DNA from: Cryptomeria japonica
Lineage: Eukaryota; Streptophyta; Pinopsida; Cupressales; Cupressaceae
DNA: 64,000 nucleotides
Assembly (NCBI RefSeq): GCF_030272615.1
Contig: NC_081410.1
Span: 128,331,640 to 128,395,639 of the forward strand
Reading direction: 5' to 3'
A model generated the notes under the pieces. It had not been told where the DNA came from. It was given only the letters and a program-made list of their open reading frames with translations, and made no database searches. Positions 35,669 through 45,857 of this stretch are shown here, piece after piece (position 1 is the stretch's first letter; each line of letters opens with the position of its first letter). Position numbers and translations under genes: made by a program.

Positions 35669-38600
35669 AACTTTCCTTGTGGGGATACTTAGATGTGTGG
35701 TTTTATGTGTTTGAATTCCAGAGGCTTAGGGAGGGAGTTTATGGATTCTTTATTGCATAGTCATGCTTCTCTTTGATGATAATAGTTCAAGCCTTGTATG
35801 ATTTTGAAGCGGGATGGTATTTCCTAGCCTACTTTGGATACTCCCTATATGTTACCTTATTCTAGCAAGAGAGTCAAGCCTTGCTATGGTATTTTTTTGC
35901 TTTACCATATTGTGATATCCGATTTGATCCTTGATGTTGCTTGGATTCCTAGGTGCAATCTTGGTGGAGTGGCTTTCATTGGGGGTTGGTACCCAAAGTG
36001 GTAGCCAGGGTAACTCAATGAGAGTTTTTTAATCAAGTGAAAACCTAATTAATGAACTTGGGCAGGTAGTTAGTTCACATTAATAAAGATTAATTTGATG
36101 CCTCTCTTATGCTCAAATTCTTGTTTAGGTTTGGGGTAAGGAGAGAAGGCCTGGAATGGCATCCACCCATCTTGTCCATTTGAAAGGTTGGTGTGGTCCA
36201 CTAGTTTTTGTATGGAGGCCAGGGGTCCGGGGTCAGGAGAGGTCACCAGGGTAACCGAGGATGGGGGCCGGGGCATAGTGAAGACCTACCAAGGTAACTC
36301 ATGACAACCTAGTGATGACACTCTTCCCTATTGCATACCTAGTGGTAACTTATGTCTTTTATCCTCCCATGGATTGCTTGGGCCTCTGGAAGTTGGTTTC
36401 TATTCATATGAGTTCCCATGATCTTGTCTTGTGGGTCTCTTGTGATTGTATCCTTGAGAGCCCATGTTCAAACACTAAGATCTCTGGATTATATTGTGCC
36501 CTTAGTCTGGTTGGTCTTTCTATCATATGATTGTCCTTCTGGAGTATCCTTAGGAATAATGTTAGGACCTTGTAAGTCTTGGGTGTTTTATGCTCCGCGT
36601 CTCCATCTTGAAGATCCTCTTTGAGTACATGTGCATTCACTTCTTTCTCTTACCATTTTGATTTAATTGTATGGTTTAACTTTTAATAACAAAAAAAATA
36701 AAATCGCATTTTATTGTTGTTAATTTTATTTAAGTCCTCTGGGCTTCATAGAGGGGCATTACAATCAATTTACATCTCATCAAGATAAACATATATGTAA
36801 CCATATGCAAATTCTATACAACAAGTACTAGTTTACTTTCCACATAAGATTACTTATAACAAGATTATCTCATAACACAATTCCCTGCAATAAACATACA
36901 TATGGCTAACCATTTCAAATCTTATTCCAATATAGATCCCAATATATTTTCTACGTAACTAGCATTCTTACAACATGAACTATTTAATTAATACATCTTA
37001 TTCCATTAAAATAACATAGTTTCAACTATTACTTCATCATGTCCTATTACATAAGATTACAAGGTACAAGAGTACACAATCTCTTACACATCTATATTTC
37101 ATCATGATACAATATAATATCTCAAATACATAGAAATTATCTCCACAACTATCTGCATAGTGAAGAATCATAGAATCCACATTGACACACACAACCATCT
37201 AATAAAAAACATTCCAATGGAAGAAGGAATCAAACCACTTGACAATGTGGAACCAAAAAGGAACCACCCTCCATGCTAGGAGATGACATGGGGTTCCAAC
37301 TCACACTCAAGATCTATGTTGACACCCAACAAGAAAGGGACACAACATGACACCAACAAAGACAACAATCAAGAATACAATAACCAAAACATGTTACAAG
37401 GCTAATCATAAATCGATACTCCCATAGGAATAATCAACAATCCGGGCATATGGATAATGGACACATGTAGGGAAGAGTGTCATCACATGCTAGCCTCGTG
37501 GAATCCATCTCAACCTTGGAGCAAAACAAGGGAGATTGATTTATGTCACCAACAGTCTTCCCAATCTTAAATCCCAAAACAACCTCCTTGGGACTCTCCA
37601 TTGGGGCACAAACTCAAATTCATTATCTTGATTAAGTGAATCCTAATTACCCAACCCACCAATGAATTTATTAAAGTTATCACTTGTAGTTACAAAGGAA
37701 AACTCTTCATGTGGTTCCTTGGCTGGTCTAAACCCTAGCAGTCTATTGCTCATGAGCTTGATCCACACATGCAAGAGCCCACTCCCCCTAATCATGTACC
37801 AAGACCTTAGGGTGATACATAAAGCACAAATACCATCACAACAACATCATGAAGGCTCTCTAAAGACATAAATACAATCACAACATCTTTGATACAAGCT
37901 GAAGCATAATATGAATCAGACACCCAAATGGAAACAAGAGCCTTCACCAAATCAATACAAAAATGGACCAAGGATAATAGTAAGGCATAAACATCCCATC
38001 GGAGTTCTCAAAATATATCTCTCAACAACAAGGCTTTCATCCTCTTGCTGGAGATAAGCATCACATATGCACAACCCTCAACGATAAGGTGCAAATCATA
38101 CTATTGGAGCCATAAAAAACCATGAAAGGATAAATATAAAATAAAACCAACTCTTATAACATCAACAATAAGTACACAAGCCTTTTGTACAAGTCCCATA
38201 TCCAGAAAAATGACCAAATTGAGCAAATACTGATAAAATTGACAAACAAGGAAGATTAACACATAAAAGGACTAATTTGGCACATCCATATGCCATATTA
38301 GTACGTCTGGGGAAAACATTAGTGCATCTATGGAAAAATTTAGCGCATTCAGTTCAGAGAGCAAAAATGACATAAATGGAAGGTAGAAAGTGACGATCAT
38401 GCTCAATCTTGCATATAGGCTCATAAAATGATCGCATAACACTCCAAAAGGTGCAGGAGGACAATATAAGGTTAAAAAAATACGAAAAAATAACAATAAG
38501 ATCAAATATGTAGGATTTGACATCAATTCCCTGCACCTCATTCACAAAACCAATCACAAATTGCACATAATTACTTCATACTCACACAAAAGCTTAGGGA

Positions 38601-39057
38601 GATGTAAAAGAACATAATGAGGTATAAAATAACAATGCAAAGGCATTATAAAGGCCAACAAGACCACAAGGAACAAGAAACTCAAATTCATAAAGAAAGA
38701 TTGCAGACATATATACTCTCAATAACACTCTATTTCTAGAATTGCCTTCTTGAATTACCAATAACACTCACATACATATTTATATTTGCATTAATCATTT
38801 CCCCAACCCGAGAATGAAATCTTAAAGCACTAAATCTTTCCCACAAACAATATTTCAACAAACACATTGAAATCAATATTTTTAGATTAGAATGCAGAGG
38901 GAGAAATCGAAACTCCAACCTAGAAATCACAACCAAGGCAAGAAATCAGATTGATGATGTAGTAACCCACTCCACATAACCCAAGAATTTTTGACTATTT
39001 TTTTATTTTTTATATTTATTTATTTAATCATTTGTGTTTCATTCAATCACATACTCT

Positions 39058-39215
39058 GGGCATCTATCCAATTGGATTAAACATTCATCCATTCAGGATG
39101 AGCATCTAACCATACGGGTTAGGCATCTATTCATACGGGACAAGAGGTTTCATCTATCGAATACGGGATAGGCATCTACCCAAATGGGGTAGGCATCTAT
39201 CCAACTTGGGATAGG
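39058..39215. repeat. Degenerate GGCATCTA tandem motif
   Basis: About six units of roughly 22-26 bp have the form GCATCTAYCCAWAYGGG(R)TAG between 39058 and 39215. Copies differ at many positions, so this is an old array. Confidence 0.6.
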
Positions 39216-39804
39216 AGGTGCTCTGGCCAGATAATTAGACTCATCGGGACCATCCGAGTCCCAAGTCACTCACTAAGAACTACACTCCTCCAATAGGAGT
39301 GCATCGAGGTCACCGTCCTTAGGAGCAAATAAAAATAACATAATGCAAGCTTGAATTCCACCTCAGAATTTGGCCTAAAGTCTTGGGAAGTCAAGCGAAT
39401 CCATACGGGATTCCTTCCGAGTATGCGTTAAATCTCTTTTTCCTTATTTCCCTTAACTTTAAATTAGGAGACTTCGCAAACCATCTTCTTGCCTTAACCA
39501 AAATCCTAGACCCCATCCCCAAACACTTGAGTACTAGGGACAACTCCATCCCTAGATTGCCCACATACCCGTTTCGGCATGGGATCAACACGTAAATTAT
39601 ATAGTTCTATTTTCTAATCTATGGTTTAATGTAAGCTGTTTTGGATAATAATAAATCTTCAATTATAAACTAATTTAAATAAATCAAATTTACATTAATA
39701 AATTTTAATAATAAAAATCAAAGTTTACAACATATAGCAATAAATTTAAAGAAACAATTTCTTTAAATTTTTTTGTTGATTTTCTTTCCTTTTAAAAATA
39801 ACTT

Positions 39805-39819
39805 CCACACACACACACG

Positions 39820-39889
<70 letters not shown>
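39805..39889. repeat. (AC)n microsatellite
   Basis: About 85 bp of CA/AC dinucleotide repeat, interrupted by two G substitutions near 39819-39823. Confidence 0.97.
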
Positions 39890-39890
<1 letters not shown>

Positions 39891-40271
39891 TTTAACTTTA
39901 TATGTTTGGCTCTAGAATTAGCTTTCTAACGATATCTCATTTGCATGATTTTGACTTCGTATGTTCAAGTTATGGCAAAAAATCAACTCCATGTCAATTA
40001 GAGATTGGAAGGATTGAAGGGTTTATGAAATTGAGACTTTCTAAAAATGAAAACTTCCTAAAAATATAAGCTTTAAAAAAATAAAAGATTTCCAAAAATA
40101 GAAACTTTTCAAAAATAGAAACTTTTCAAAAACAAAATTTTTTGAAAATGGAAAGCAACTTCCAATTGAGCTCGATATGCATAGAAAAATAACCCAAGGT
40201 TGAATCCCTCAAGCATGTGGACAAGAATTCAACAGATTTGAAGCTTGGATACCATGTAGGAGCAAAGATTG

Positions 40272-41560
40272 CAGTCTGATACCATGTAGAAATGGATGAT
40301 ACAACCAAATGAGCCAAGAATCATCTACAAGAAAAACATCCATCACACAAAAGAGGAGAAGCCATGATTGAAGCTATGCAACCTTGAGAGAAAATTGATC
40401 CAAAGAGGAATCTGATAATTATATTAACCTATAATAAAATTGGATAGTTACAATGAATGAATGACTTGCTTTTATAGAGAGCAAAAAATGCCCTAATCCT
40501 AAAAATAGTAGAACTAAAAAAAAAGAATGAGAAGCTAAATAAAGAACAACTACAACTAAACTAAAGTGAAGCTAATATTATTCTAATTAAATAAAAGATA
40601 AAAAGAACCTAAGTTTAGCTTAAGTGAATAAAGTAATCAAAGAACCTAATTAATAAATAATTAGATAATTGTCCTTATTAATCCAACAATACATATTATT
40701 AAGATCAAGAGTGAGAAAATCCATAGTAATAAGGTTGCATAATTCTTATCTAATGAAATACTTTAGATACAAACTTCCTCAATTTCAAATAAAAATAGCC
40801 TCTTGAAAACCAAGTTAGTTTTTCTCTTCAAGCCATCTCGATTTTCATGTATTAATTTATATTAAATCCAAAAATTAGATCATTCTTCTAACTAACTGCA
40901 TACATTATCAAGACTAGAAATGAGCAGACCCATATTATATAATCCTTACCTTATGAAATACTTTAGATACAAACTTCCTCAATTTCTTCATTGATAGCGA
41001 CATTTCCAATAACTCTAAAACCATGTAATCAACATTAAAATTTAATTCTTCTTGTCCCATTTAAAAATGAAAAAAGAAAAGAAAAAAGAAATAAGAATAA
41101 ATGAGAAGATTAGAAGAGTCAAATAAATTTTCACTTCAAAATATAACATGCATCAACATTGTTCTAACTAATTGCATACATCATCAAGATTAGAAATGAG
41201 TAAATCAACATTAGGTTGGTCACATAATCCTTATCTTATGGAATACTTTAGATACAAACTCCCTCAATTTCTTGATTGATAGTGACCTTTTCAATAAATT
41301 TAAAACCATATAATCAAAATCAACAATTAAAAGCAATTTATATAGAGGAAACTTCCATCCCCTTTCCTTTTAATAAAAAATAAATAAAAAAATTAAGAGA
41401 ATTTGCTGCATTTCTTGTCAACATTAGAAATGAACAAATCCATATTAAGAAGGATGCATAATCCTTATCTTATGAAATACTTTAGATACAAACTTCTTGA
41501 ATCTCTTGATTAATAATGATGTTTCAAAACACTCTAAAATCATATAATTAACATCATTAA
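40272..41560 (-). mobile_element. LTR with adjacent primer site, minus strand (fossil)
   Basis: In minus-strand sense TGGTATCAGACTGC (40272-40284) matches an initiator-Met tRNA primer site and directly follows an LTR end ...TTCTACA at 40285. A TATAAA in the same orientation (40471-40476, TTTATA on plus) supports an LTR reading leftward. Its far (U3) part carries four degenerate repeats. The right end is estimated. No internal coding region is seen to the left. Confidence 0.55.
40740..41560. repeat. Four degenerate 200-285-bp direct repeats
   Basis: The phrase CTTTAGATACAAACT occurs at 40761, 40961, 41246 and 41480, each time preceded by TTATSTWATG-like and followed by CTCAAT-like wording. 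Spacing is 200, 285 and 234 bp. These probably expanded in the LTR U3. Confidence 0.75.
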
Positions 41561-41712
41561 TTAAGGGAAGAGTACCAATAACCAGTATAGTTCCAATAAC
41601 TATTCACTCTTTGTCCACCCAACCCCCCAATTACTAATGATAACTAAAAGCCCATTAATAAATTTCACATACCAATAGCCGCTCACTTTTTAGCATTTTT
41701 GGACCATAATTG

Positions 41713-41813
41713 GCCCATTTGTGCACTACTATTGAGGCATTTGTGCATGACTAATGAGTCATTTGTACATAAGTATTGGCAATTTGAAGTGCATAGTTAT
41801 TGGGGCATCTTTA
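41713..41813. repeat. Degenerate short tandem motif (CATTTGTGCA)
   Basis: About four units of 22-26 bp of the form YCATTTGTRCATNACTATTGRG. The flanks from 41570 to 42140 contain no recognised gene. Confidence 0.5.
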
Positions 41814-42147
41814 AGTTGGCATTGGGCGACACTTTGAAATGTGTACTTTTTGACCTTTGTGCACAAAATGGATCCCCTAACATGTGTTGTTACTATCTAG
41901 AGGCCAAAACAAGTCACTTAGAAAGAGAACCAAAAAAAATCATTGAAACCTGATGAACCATTTGAGATTTGTGGGTGTATGGAGTTAGCTATAACGACTA
42001 CTAGTATACTTCGCCTAAACTATCATAATACTTTAAGACCCTTTAAATAGGAAAAACCTCCTCTCCCTCCCCAAACCGTTGAAAGCCATGTAGTTTTTGC
42101 TACCTGATACAGAAGCATGAGAACCTCTTTGGCTAAGAGTCAAGGAC

Positions 42148-42413
42148 TGAGGGGTATCCATTCCGCCAAAATCATCTGGAGCACAATCCGAGCCTCATCC
42201 CTTTTTGACGGCTCCTAGCCTTGCACTCACCAAGGCTTGATCCATGGTAGGCTCATTAAGAACCTTTCAACTTCATGAGCGGGGAGGGGTATCCATTCTG
42301 CCAAAATCGTCTGAGGCACTATCCGAACCTCCTCCCTTTTTAACGTTAGAACCTTGAACTCACCAAGACTTGATTCTTGGTAGGCTCATTAAGAACCTTT
42401 CAACTTCATGAAC
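42148..42413. repeat. 135-bp tandem duplication
   Basis: GGGGTATCCATTC begins at 42151 and again at 42286, and both copies run through CGCCAAAAT/TGCCAAAAT, CTCACCAAG and GGTAGGCTCATTAAGAACC. The copies differ by about 10%. It stands about 450 bp upstream of the GC-rich block before the glutaredoxin gene. No coding role is seen. Confidence 0.85.
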
Positions 42414-42863
42414 AACCAAAAACCCATCCACATAATATTTCAATCCCAATTCCCATGTATTAATTTACTATTATTTGAATGTGGAAAGTTAATTATAAAT
42501 GCTTATACACTCTGGAATGACATCATCTCTCAAATTGTTGACTTCCTCGAATACTACTGATTCGATCTGCTCGTGTAGGTATAACCAAGGAACTAAGCAG
42601 GGGAGGTGAAGATCCATTTATTAAAAAGTTCAAAAATAATGTCAGATCCATTTAAAAAAAAAAAAGGAAATAATATCAGATCCATATTAAAAAAGAAGAA
42701 GTATCAGATCTTTGTACTTTCAAGTGTATCTGTACGGCATACAGCTGATGCATTGCTTTGCTGGTATAATACCTTTGGCTGGAGGGTGGAGTAAAATTAA
42801 ATTAAATTAAAACAAAACGTTAAAAAAAAAAGAATTTCGTGGGGGAGGAAATTCTGGTAATGC

Positions 42864-43291
42864 TGACGTCACGCCCGAGAGCAAAACCAGGATGTGGAGG
42901 AAACCGGGGCCCACCACTAGCACGACCCCTTGACCTAAATATGACGGCCAACCACTAGCCGTCAAGAGGCAAAACTTTCGTGGCCCGCCCCCCTTCGTCA
43001 TGCATACGTCAGCGTGGAGTCCAGCAGGAATGGTGTGGCGATCCCATCACGATGACGTCGCGAATCAAGTCCACCGTCAACGGGAGCGTCACGACCGACG
43101 TCACGGCCCGACGATTGTGACGGTAGAATGAGCCGCGAACGTGCGCGGGCCCCACCACCAAACCCCGGATTGACGCACCGACTTGACGCTTCTCGTTCCA
43201 CCTTTTTTTCGTATTTTGACGGCCACCCCATTTTTTCCTCCTCCTTCTTCCTAACGGTTCACACTTCACGCTCACCCAGCCGTGACTGACG
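42864..43291. promoter_or_regulatory. Cluster of 13 TGACG/CGTCA cores upstream of the glutaredoxin gene
   Basis: Cores stand at 42864 (palindrome TGACGTCA), 42941, 42996, 43007, 43053, 43075, 43087, 43099, 43118, 43171, 43184, 43217 and 43287, in a GC- and CpG-rich block unlike the AT-rich flanks. TGACG is the as-1-type core bound by TGA bZIP factors (established). CC-type glutaredoxins bind TGA factors, so feedback control is an inference. A TATA box follows at 43375. Confidence 0.6.
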
Positions 43292-43374
43292 GGCTGAACA
43301 CAACGACCCAATCACCAATATCCGGACCGACCGGGCCGGGCTGGGCCGATCTTTTTATTTGCAATCCGACAACG

Positions 43375-43380
43375 TATAAA
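43375..43380 (+). promoter_or_regulatory. Candidate TATA box of the glutaredoxin gene
   Basis: TATAAA in CAACGTATAAACAATAAA, right after the GC-rich block. If used, transcription would start near 43405 and the leader to the ATG at 44620 would be about 1.2 kb, mostly tandem repeat. A closer start inside the repeats, or a leader intron, cannot be excluded. Confidence 0.4.
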
Positions 43381-43400
43381 CAATAAAGAATCGCGCATGA

Positions 43401-44590
43401 GAATTCTCATTGAGCTTCAGCAAATTCTTGGCTTTCTTGGGCGTCCTTGTTGGGATTCTTGGTAGAGGATTCAAAACTGGTAGATGATACAAAACAGTAA
43501 AGAATCAAGGAATTCTTGACCTTGTAGGGGATACACCACAACAACAAAAAAATCAAGGAATTCTTGAGCTTGTAGGGGATATACAACAGTAAAAAAAAAA
43601 AAAATCAAGGAGAATCAAGGAATTCTTGAGCTTGGGTTTTTTGGATTTGGTTTTCAGGATACAAGGCAATAAAGAATCAAGGAATTCTTGTTGAGCTTGA
43701 TCAAATTCTTGATTTCCTTCAGCTTGAACAGATTCTTGATTCTTGGGTATCTTTTTTGGGTTTCTTGATTTCATTTTCTTTCTCAATACAAAATAATAAG
43801 GAATCAAGGAATTCTTAAGCTTGAGCTTGAGCAAATTCTTAGTTTCTTGGGCACCCTTCTTCGGCTTCTTGGTCTTCTTTCTCACAATACAAAGCAATAA
43901 AGATCAATGAATTCTTGAGCTTGAACAAATTCTTAGTTTCTTGGGCACCCTTCTTCTTCGGCTTCTTGGTTTTCCTTCTCACAATACAAAGCGATAAAGA
44001 TCAAGGAAGGAATTCTTGAGCTGCAACAAATTCTTAGTTTCTTGGGCACCCTTTCTTTGGCTTCTTGATTATTGAAGATCAAGGAATTCTTGAGCTTGAA
44101 CAAATTCTTGGTTTGATTTCTTGGGCGCTCTTCTTGAGCTTCTTAGTTTTCTTTCTCAAGATAAAAAATTGTTGAGCTTGGGCATCATTCTTTCTCAAGA
44201 TATAAAGCAATAAAGAATCAATGAATTCTTGAGCTTGAGCAAATTTGAGCAAATTCGAGCAAATTCTTGATTTCGTGGGCACCCTCCTTGGACTTCCCTT
44301 CTTGGGTTTGTTGGTTTGAGCAGTAAAGAATCAAGGAATTCAATTCTTGAGATTGAGCAAATTCTTGGTTTTCTTCATTTGATTTTGTGGGCACCCTACT
44401 TGGACATCCCTTCTTGGGTTTGTTGGTTTAAGCAGTAAGGAATCAAGGATTTCAATTCTTGAGCTTGATCAAGTACTTGGTTTTCCTCATTGTCTTGGGC
44501 GTCTTCATTTTCTTGGAGAAGTTCTCGAACTTCAGCGAATTCTAGGCTTTCTTGATTTTCTTGGGCTTCTCGGACTTCTTGGTTACCGGT
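43401..44590. repeat. Degenerate tandem array (GAATTCTTGAGCTTG units) in the glutaredoxin leader
   Basis: The phrase AATCAAGGAATTCTTG or a variant recurs with GAATTC at 43510, 43558, 43620, 43682, 43809, 43909, 44010, 44084, 44223 and 44337 and a variant at 44449, giving units of 48-139 bp. Longer units also share AGCAAATTCTTGGTTTCTTGGGC. The plus strand is T-rich and the minus strand reads as Lys/Gln/Glu/Asn-rich open frames, which I take as incidental. It fills the space between the TATA box and the ATG. Confidence 0.8.
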
Positions 44591-44619
44591 CGGGACAGTA
44601 GAATTCAGGTGTGGGTGAG

Positions 44620-45042
44620 ATGCAGGGGCTGCAATACAAGGCCGGGTCGGCGGGTTTGGGAGGTGCGGCGTGCAAGCGACCGGCGCGGGCGGTAGGGGCG
44701 TTGCAGGCGGCGGCAGCGGAGACAAGTCCGGTGGAGAGAGTGCAGAGGTTGGCGGCGGATAACGCAGTTCTGGTGTTCAGCAGAACGTCGTGTTGCATGT
44801 GTCATGTTGTGAAGAGGCTCTTTTGTAGTTTGGGTGTCAATCCGGCGGTTTGTGAGTTGGATGAGGAAGAAGGTGGGGCAGAGATGGAGAAGGTTTTGGT
44901 GCGGGTGGTGGGGAAAAACCAGGCCTTGCCTGCTGTTTTCATTGGGGGGAATTTGGTGGGTGGGCTTGATCGTCTCATGGCAGCTCATATTGGTGGTGAG
45001 CTTGTGCCCATGTTGAAGCAGGCTGGTGCCCTTTGGCTCTGA
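44620..45042 (+). CDS. CC-type (ROXY class) glutaredoxin
   Basis: A 140-residue protein, the usual size for land-plant class III glutaredoxins. The start is the in-frame ATG at 44620 (MQGLQYK, matching the family's MQ-x-Y start); the frame is open a few codons further upstream but without another ATG. The active site CCMC is at residues 58-61 in SRTSCCMCHVVKRLF. Then come GVNP and ELDEEEGGAEME, LPAVFIGG (103-110, glutathione-binding TVP-type loop), GGLDRLMAAHIGGELVPMLKQ (L-x-x-x-L leucine motif where many members have LVPLL) and the C-terminal GALWL (136-140), which family members need to bind TGA bZIP factors. Residues 8-37 are an Ala/Gly-rich insertion-like segment. Intronless, as is common. 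No signal peptide; expected in cytosol and nucleus. In angiosperms such proteins act in flower/anther development and in nitrogen, defence or hormone responses through TGA factors. Which of these holds here is unknown. GC-rich codon use contrasts with the AT-rich surroundings. Confidence 0.95.
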   Translation: MQGLQYKAGSAGLGGAACKRPARAVGALQAAAAETSPVERVQRLAADNAVLVFSRTSCCMCHVVKRLFCSLGVNPAVCELDEEEGGAEMEKVLVRVVGKNQALPAVFIGGNLVGGLDRLMAAHIGGELVPMLKQAGALWL

Positions 45043-45857
45043 AGATTAATGGAGTTTCGATGACAATTTTGTTGGTCTTTTTGGGCCGGCTTGAGTTTGA
45101 GTTTGAGTTGATCTCAATTTTGGGTTCTGTGAATCTTGATGTAGGAAGGAAGAGAGAGTTTTATGTAATTAAATACTGACCTAATTCGCTAGCCACCAAT
45201 GAATGAATGAATGTTTACGTGTATTAAGTTTTGGAATTAATAAGAATTGTTGTGTTTATAAGTTGTAATGGAGGGGGGAAAGTGGGGATTTTTGTTTGGG
45301 TTTTGGTCTTCTCTTTTGTCTTGCAATTGGAGATCCTTGATGTTAGAGTTTGAATTGGTTGTGATATATAGATGAAAGAATGAAAGAATCAGTTAGTTTA
45401 ATGAACCAGTCTTCTTGAAAAAGATTTCAATACTTTAATGAATCAGTCTTCTTGAAAAACATCTTACAATCTGCTCACATTTGTTGTTAACTGGCTTTCC
45501 CATCGGATCGATTTTATCTAAGATTTTTGTTTTGACGATTACAAATCCCCAGTTGTTCAGTAAAAGTTTTACTAATTCTTAATGGGCTTCAACTTGTATC
45601 GAAAACAGTAGTAGCAATATGCCCGCAAGCTCAATTCATCTCAAATTGCTGTAACAACGTCAACCCATTTCCAATGCACTACGCCATTGCTGACAACGTT
45701 TTGGTTAATTAATTCTCAGTCAATAAAGAATAGTGAAGCGTATAAGAATAGTGTTCTTTTTTGTAAAAAAAATTCATACTTCTCTATTATTAACAAACAA
45801 TACTTTTATCTACTATTTTGTTTAAAATTTTAAATGTTATTAATATAAAAAAAAATT
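45043..45857. other. Glutaredoxin 3' flank, AT-rich, no further gene
   Basis: T- and A-rich sequence after the stop. AATAAA-like words appear near 45238 (TTAATAAGAA), which could serve for polyadenylation. No other coding region is recognised. Confidence 0.5.

Larger units (their letters stand above)
32050..36763. mobile_element. Insertion with about 80-bp terminal inverted repeats and 5-bp target duplication
   Basis: The left end TGTAATGCCTCACC and the right end, read in reverse (TGTAATGCCCCTCT), align over about 80 bp at roughly 85%, sharing GGACTTAAA and AACAACAATAAAA. Flanks are ATCAC (32045-32049) and ATCAA (36764-36768). The left partner LTR shows the empty site near 16208. Without the nested copia solo LTR it is about 3.0 kb and has no recognisable coding region; a promoter-like stretch with a donor-like AAGGTAGG lies near 33230. 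It is either a solo LTR of a gypsy family with unusually long inverted ends (5-bp duplication favours this) or a foldback/TIR DNA element. Confidence 0.75.
14271..38958 (-). mobile_element. Tekay/Del-like Ty3/gypsy element with about 4.1-kb LTRs, nested with four later insertions (fossil)
   Basis: Parts on the minus strand: right (5') LTR from 38958 down to 24038, with its far end missing; primer site 24020-24037; gag about 22600-23875; protease about 22290-22510; RT about 21381-21900; RNase H about 20640-21344; integrase end about 20167-20595; polypurine tract 19786-19800; left (3') LTR 19779-14271. RT wording ([26 protein letters not shown]) is closest to chromovirus Tekay/Del. The element is broken with well over ten breaks. 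Divergence counted on about 225 aligned LTR bases is about 8%; at gymnosperm-like rates of 0.7-2.2 per billion years this is tens of millions of years (inference). Insertions: 14496-15919, 24349-31773 and 32050-36763 (with 33975-35668 inside it). Confidence 0.85.
24038..38958 (-). mobile_element. Right (5') LTR of the Tekay-like element, in three pieces
   Basis: Pieces 24038-24348, 31779-32049 and 36764-38958 align in order with the left LTR. About 1.3 kb of far-end LTR, equal to left positions beyond about 18448, is not found, and the matching sequence stops at TTGATGA (38958). The first gap is the TR-GAG element and the second the inverted-ended insertion. Confidence 0.82.
38959..40271. mobile_element. 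Unassigned LTR-like sequence ending the Tekay-like right LTR
   Basis: Starts TGTAGTAACCCACTCC exactly where the Tekay-like LTR match stops, so it may be an inserted LTR. The preceding 5-mer (GATGA) was not found again downstream next to resumed LTR sequence, so its right end is unresolved. It contains the degenerate GGCATCTA array and the AC microsatellite. Confidence 0.4.

Noticed and set aside
38954-40300. 38959 sequence as a clean solo LTR with GATGA duplication
   Set aside because: No second GATGA followed by resumed Tekay-like LTR sequence was found downstream.
44611-44619. GTG at 44611 as the glutaredoxin start
   Set aside because: Plant nuclear genes start at ATG. The ATG at 44620 gives the family-typical MQ-x-x-x-Y start and a 140-residue product.
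43553-44725. Minus-strand Lys/Gln/Glu-rich open frames as genes
   Set aside because: They are translations of the degenerate tandem array, partly antisense to the glutaredoxin coding region, with no domain.
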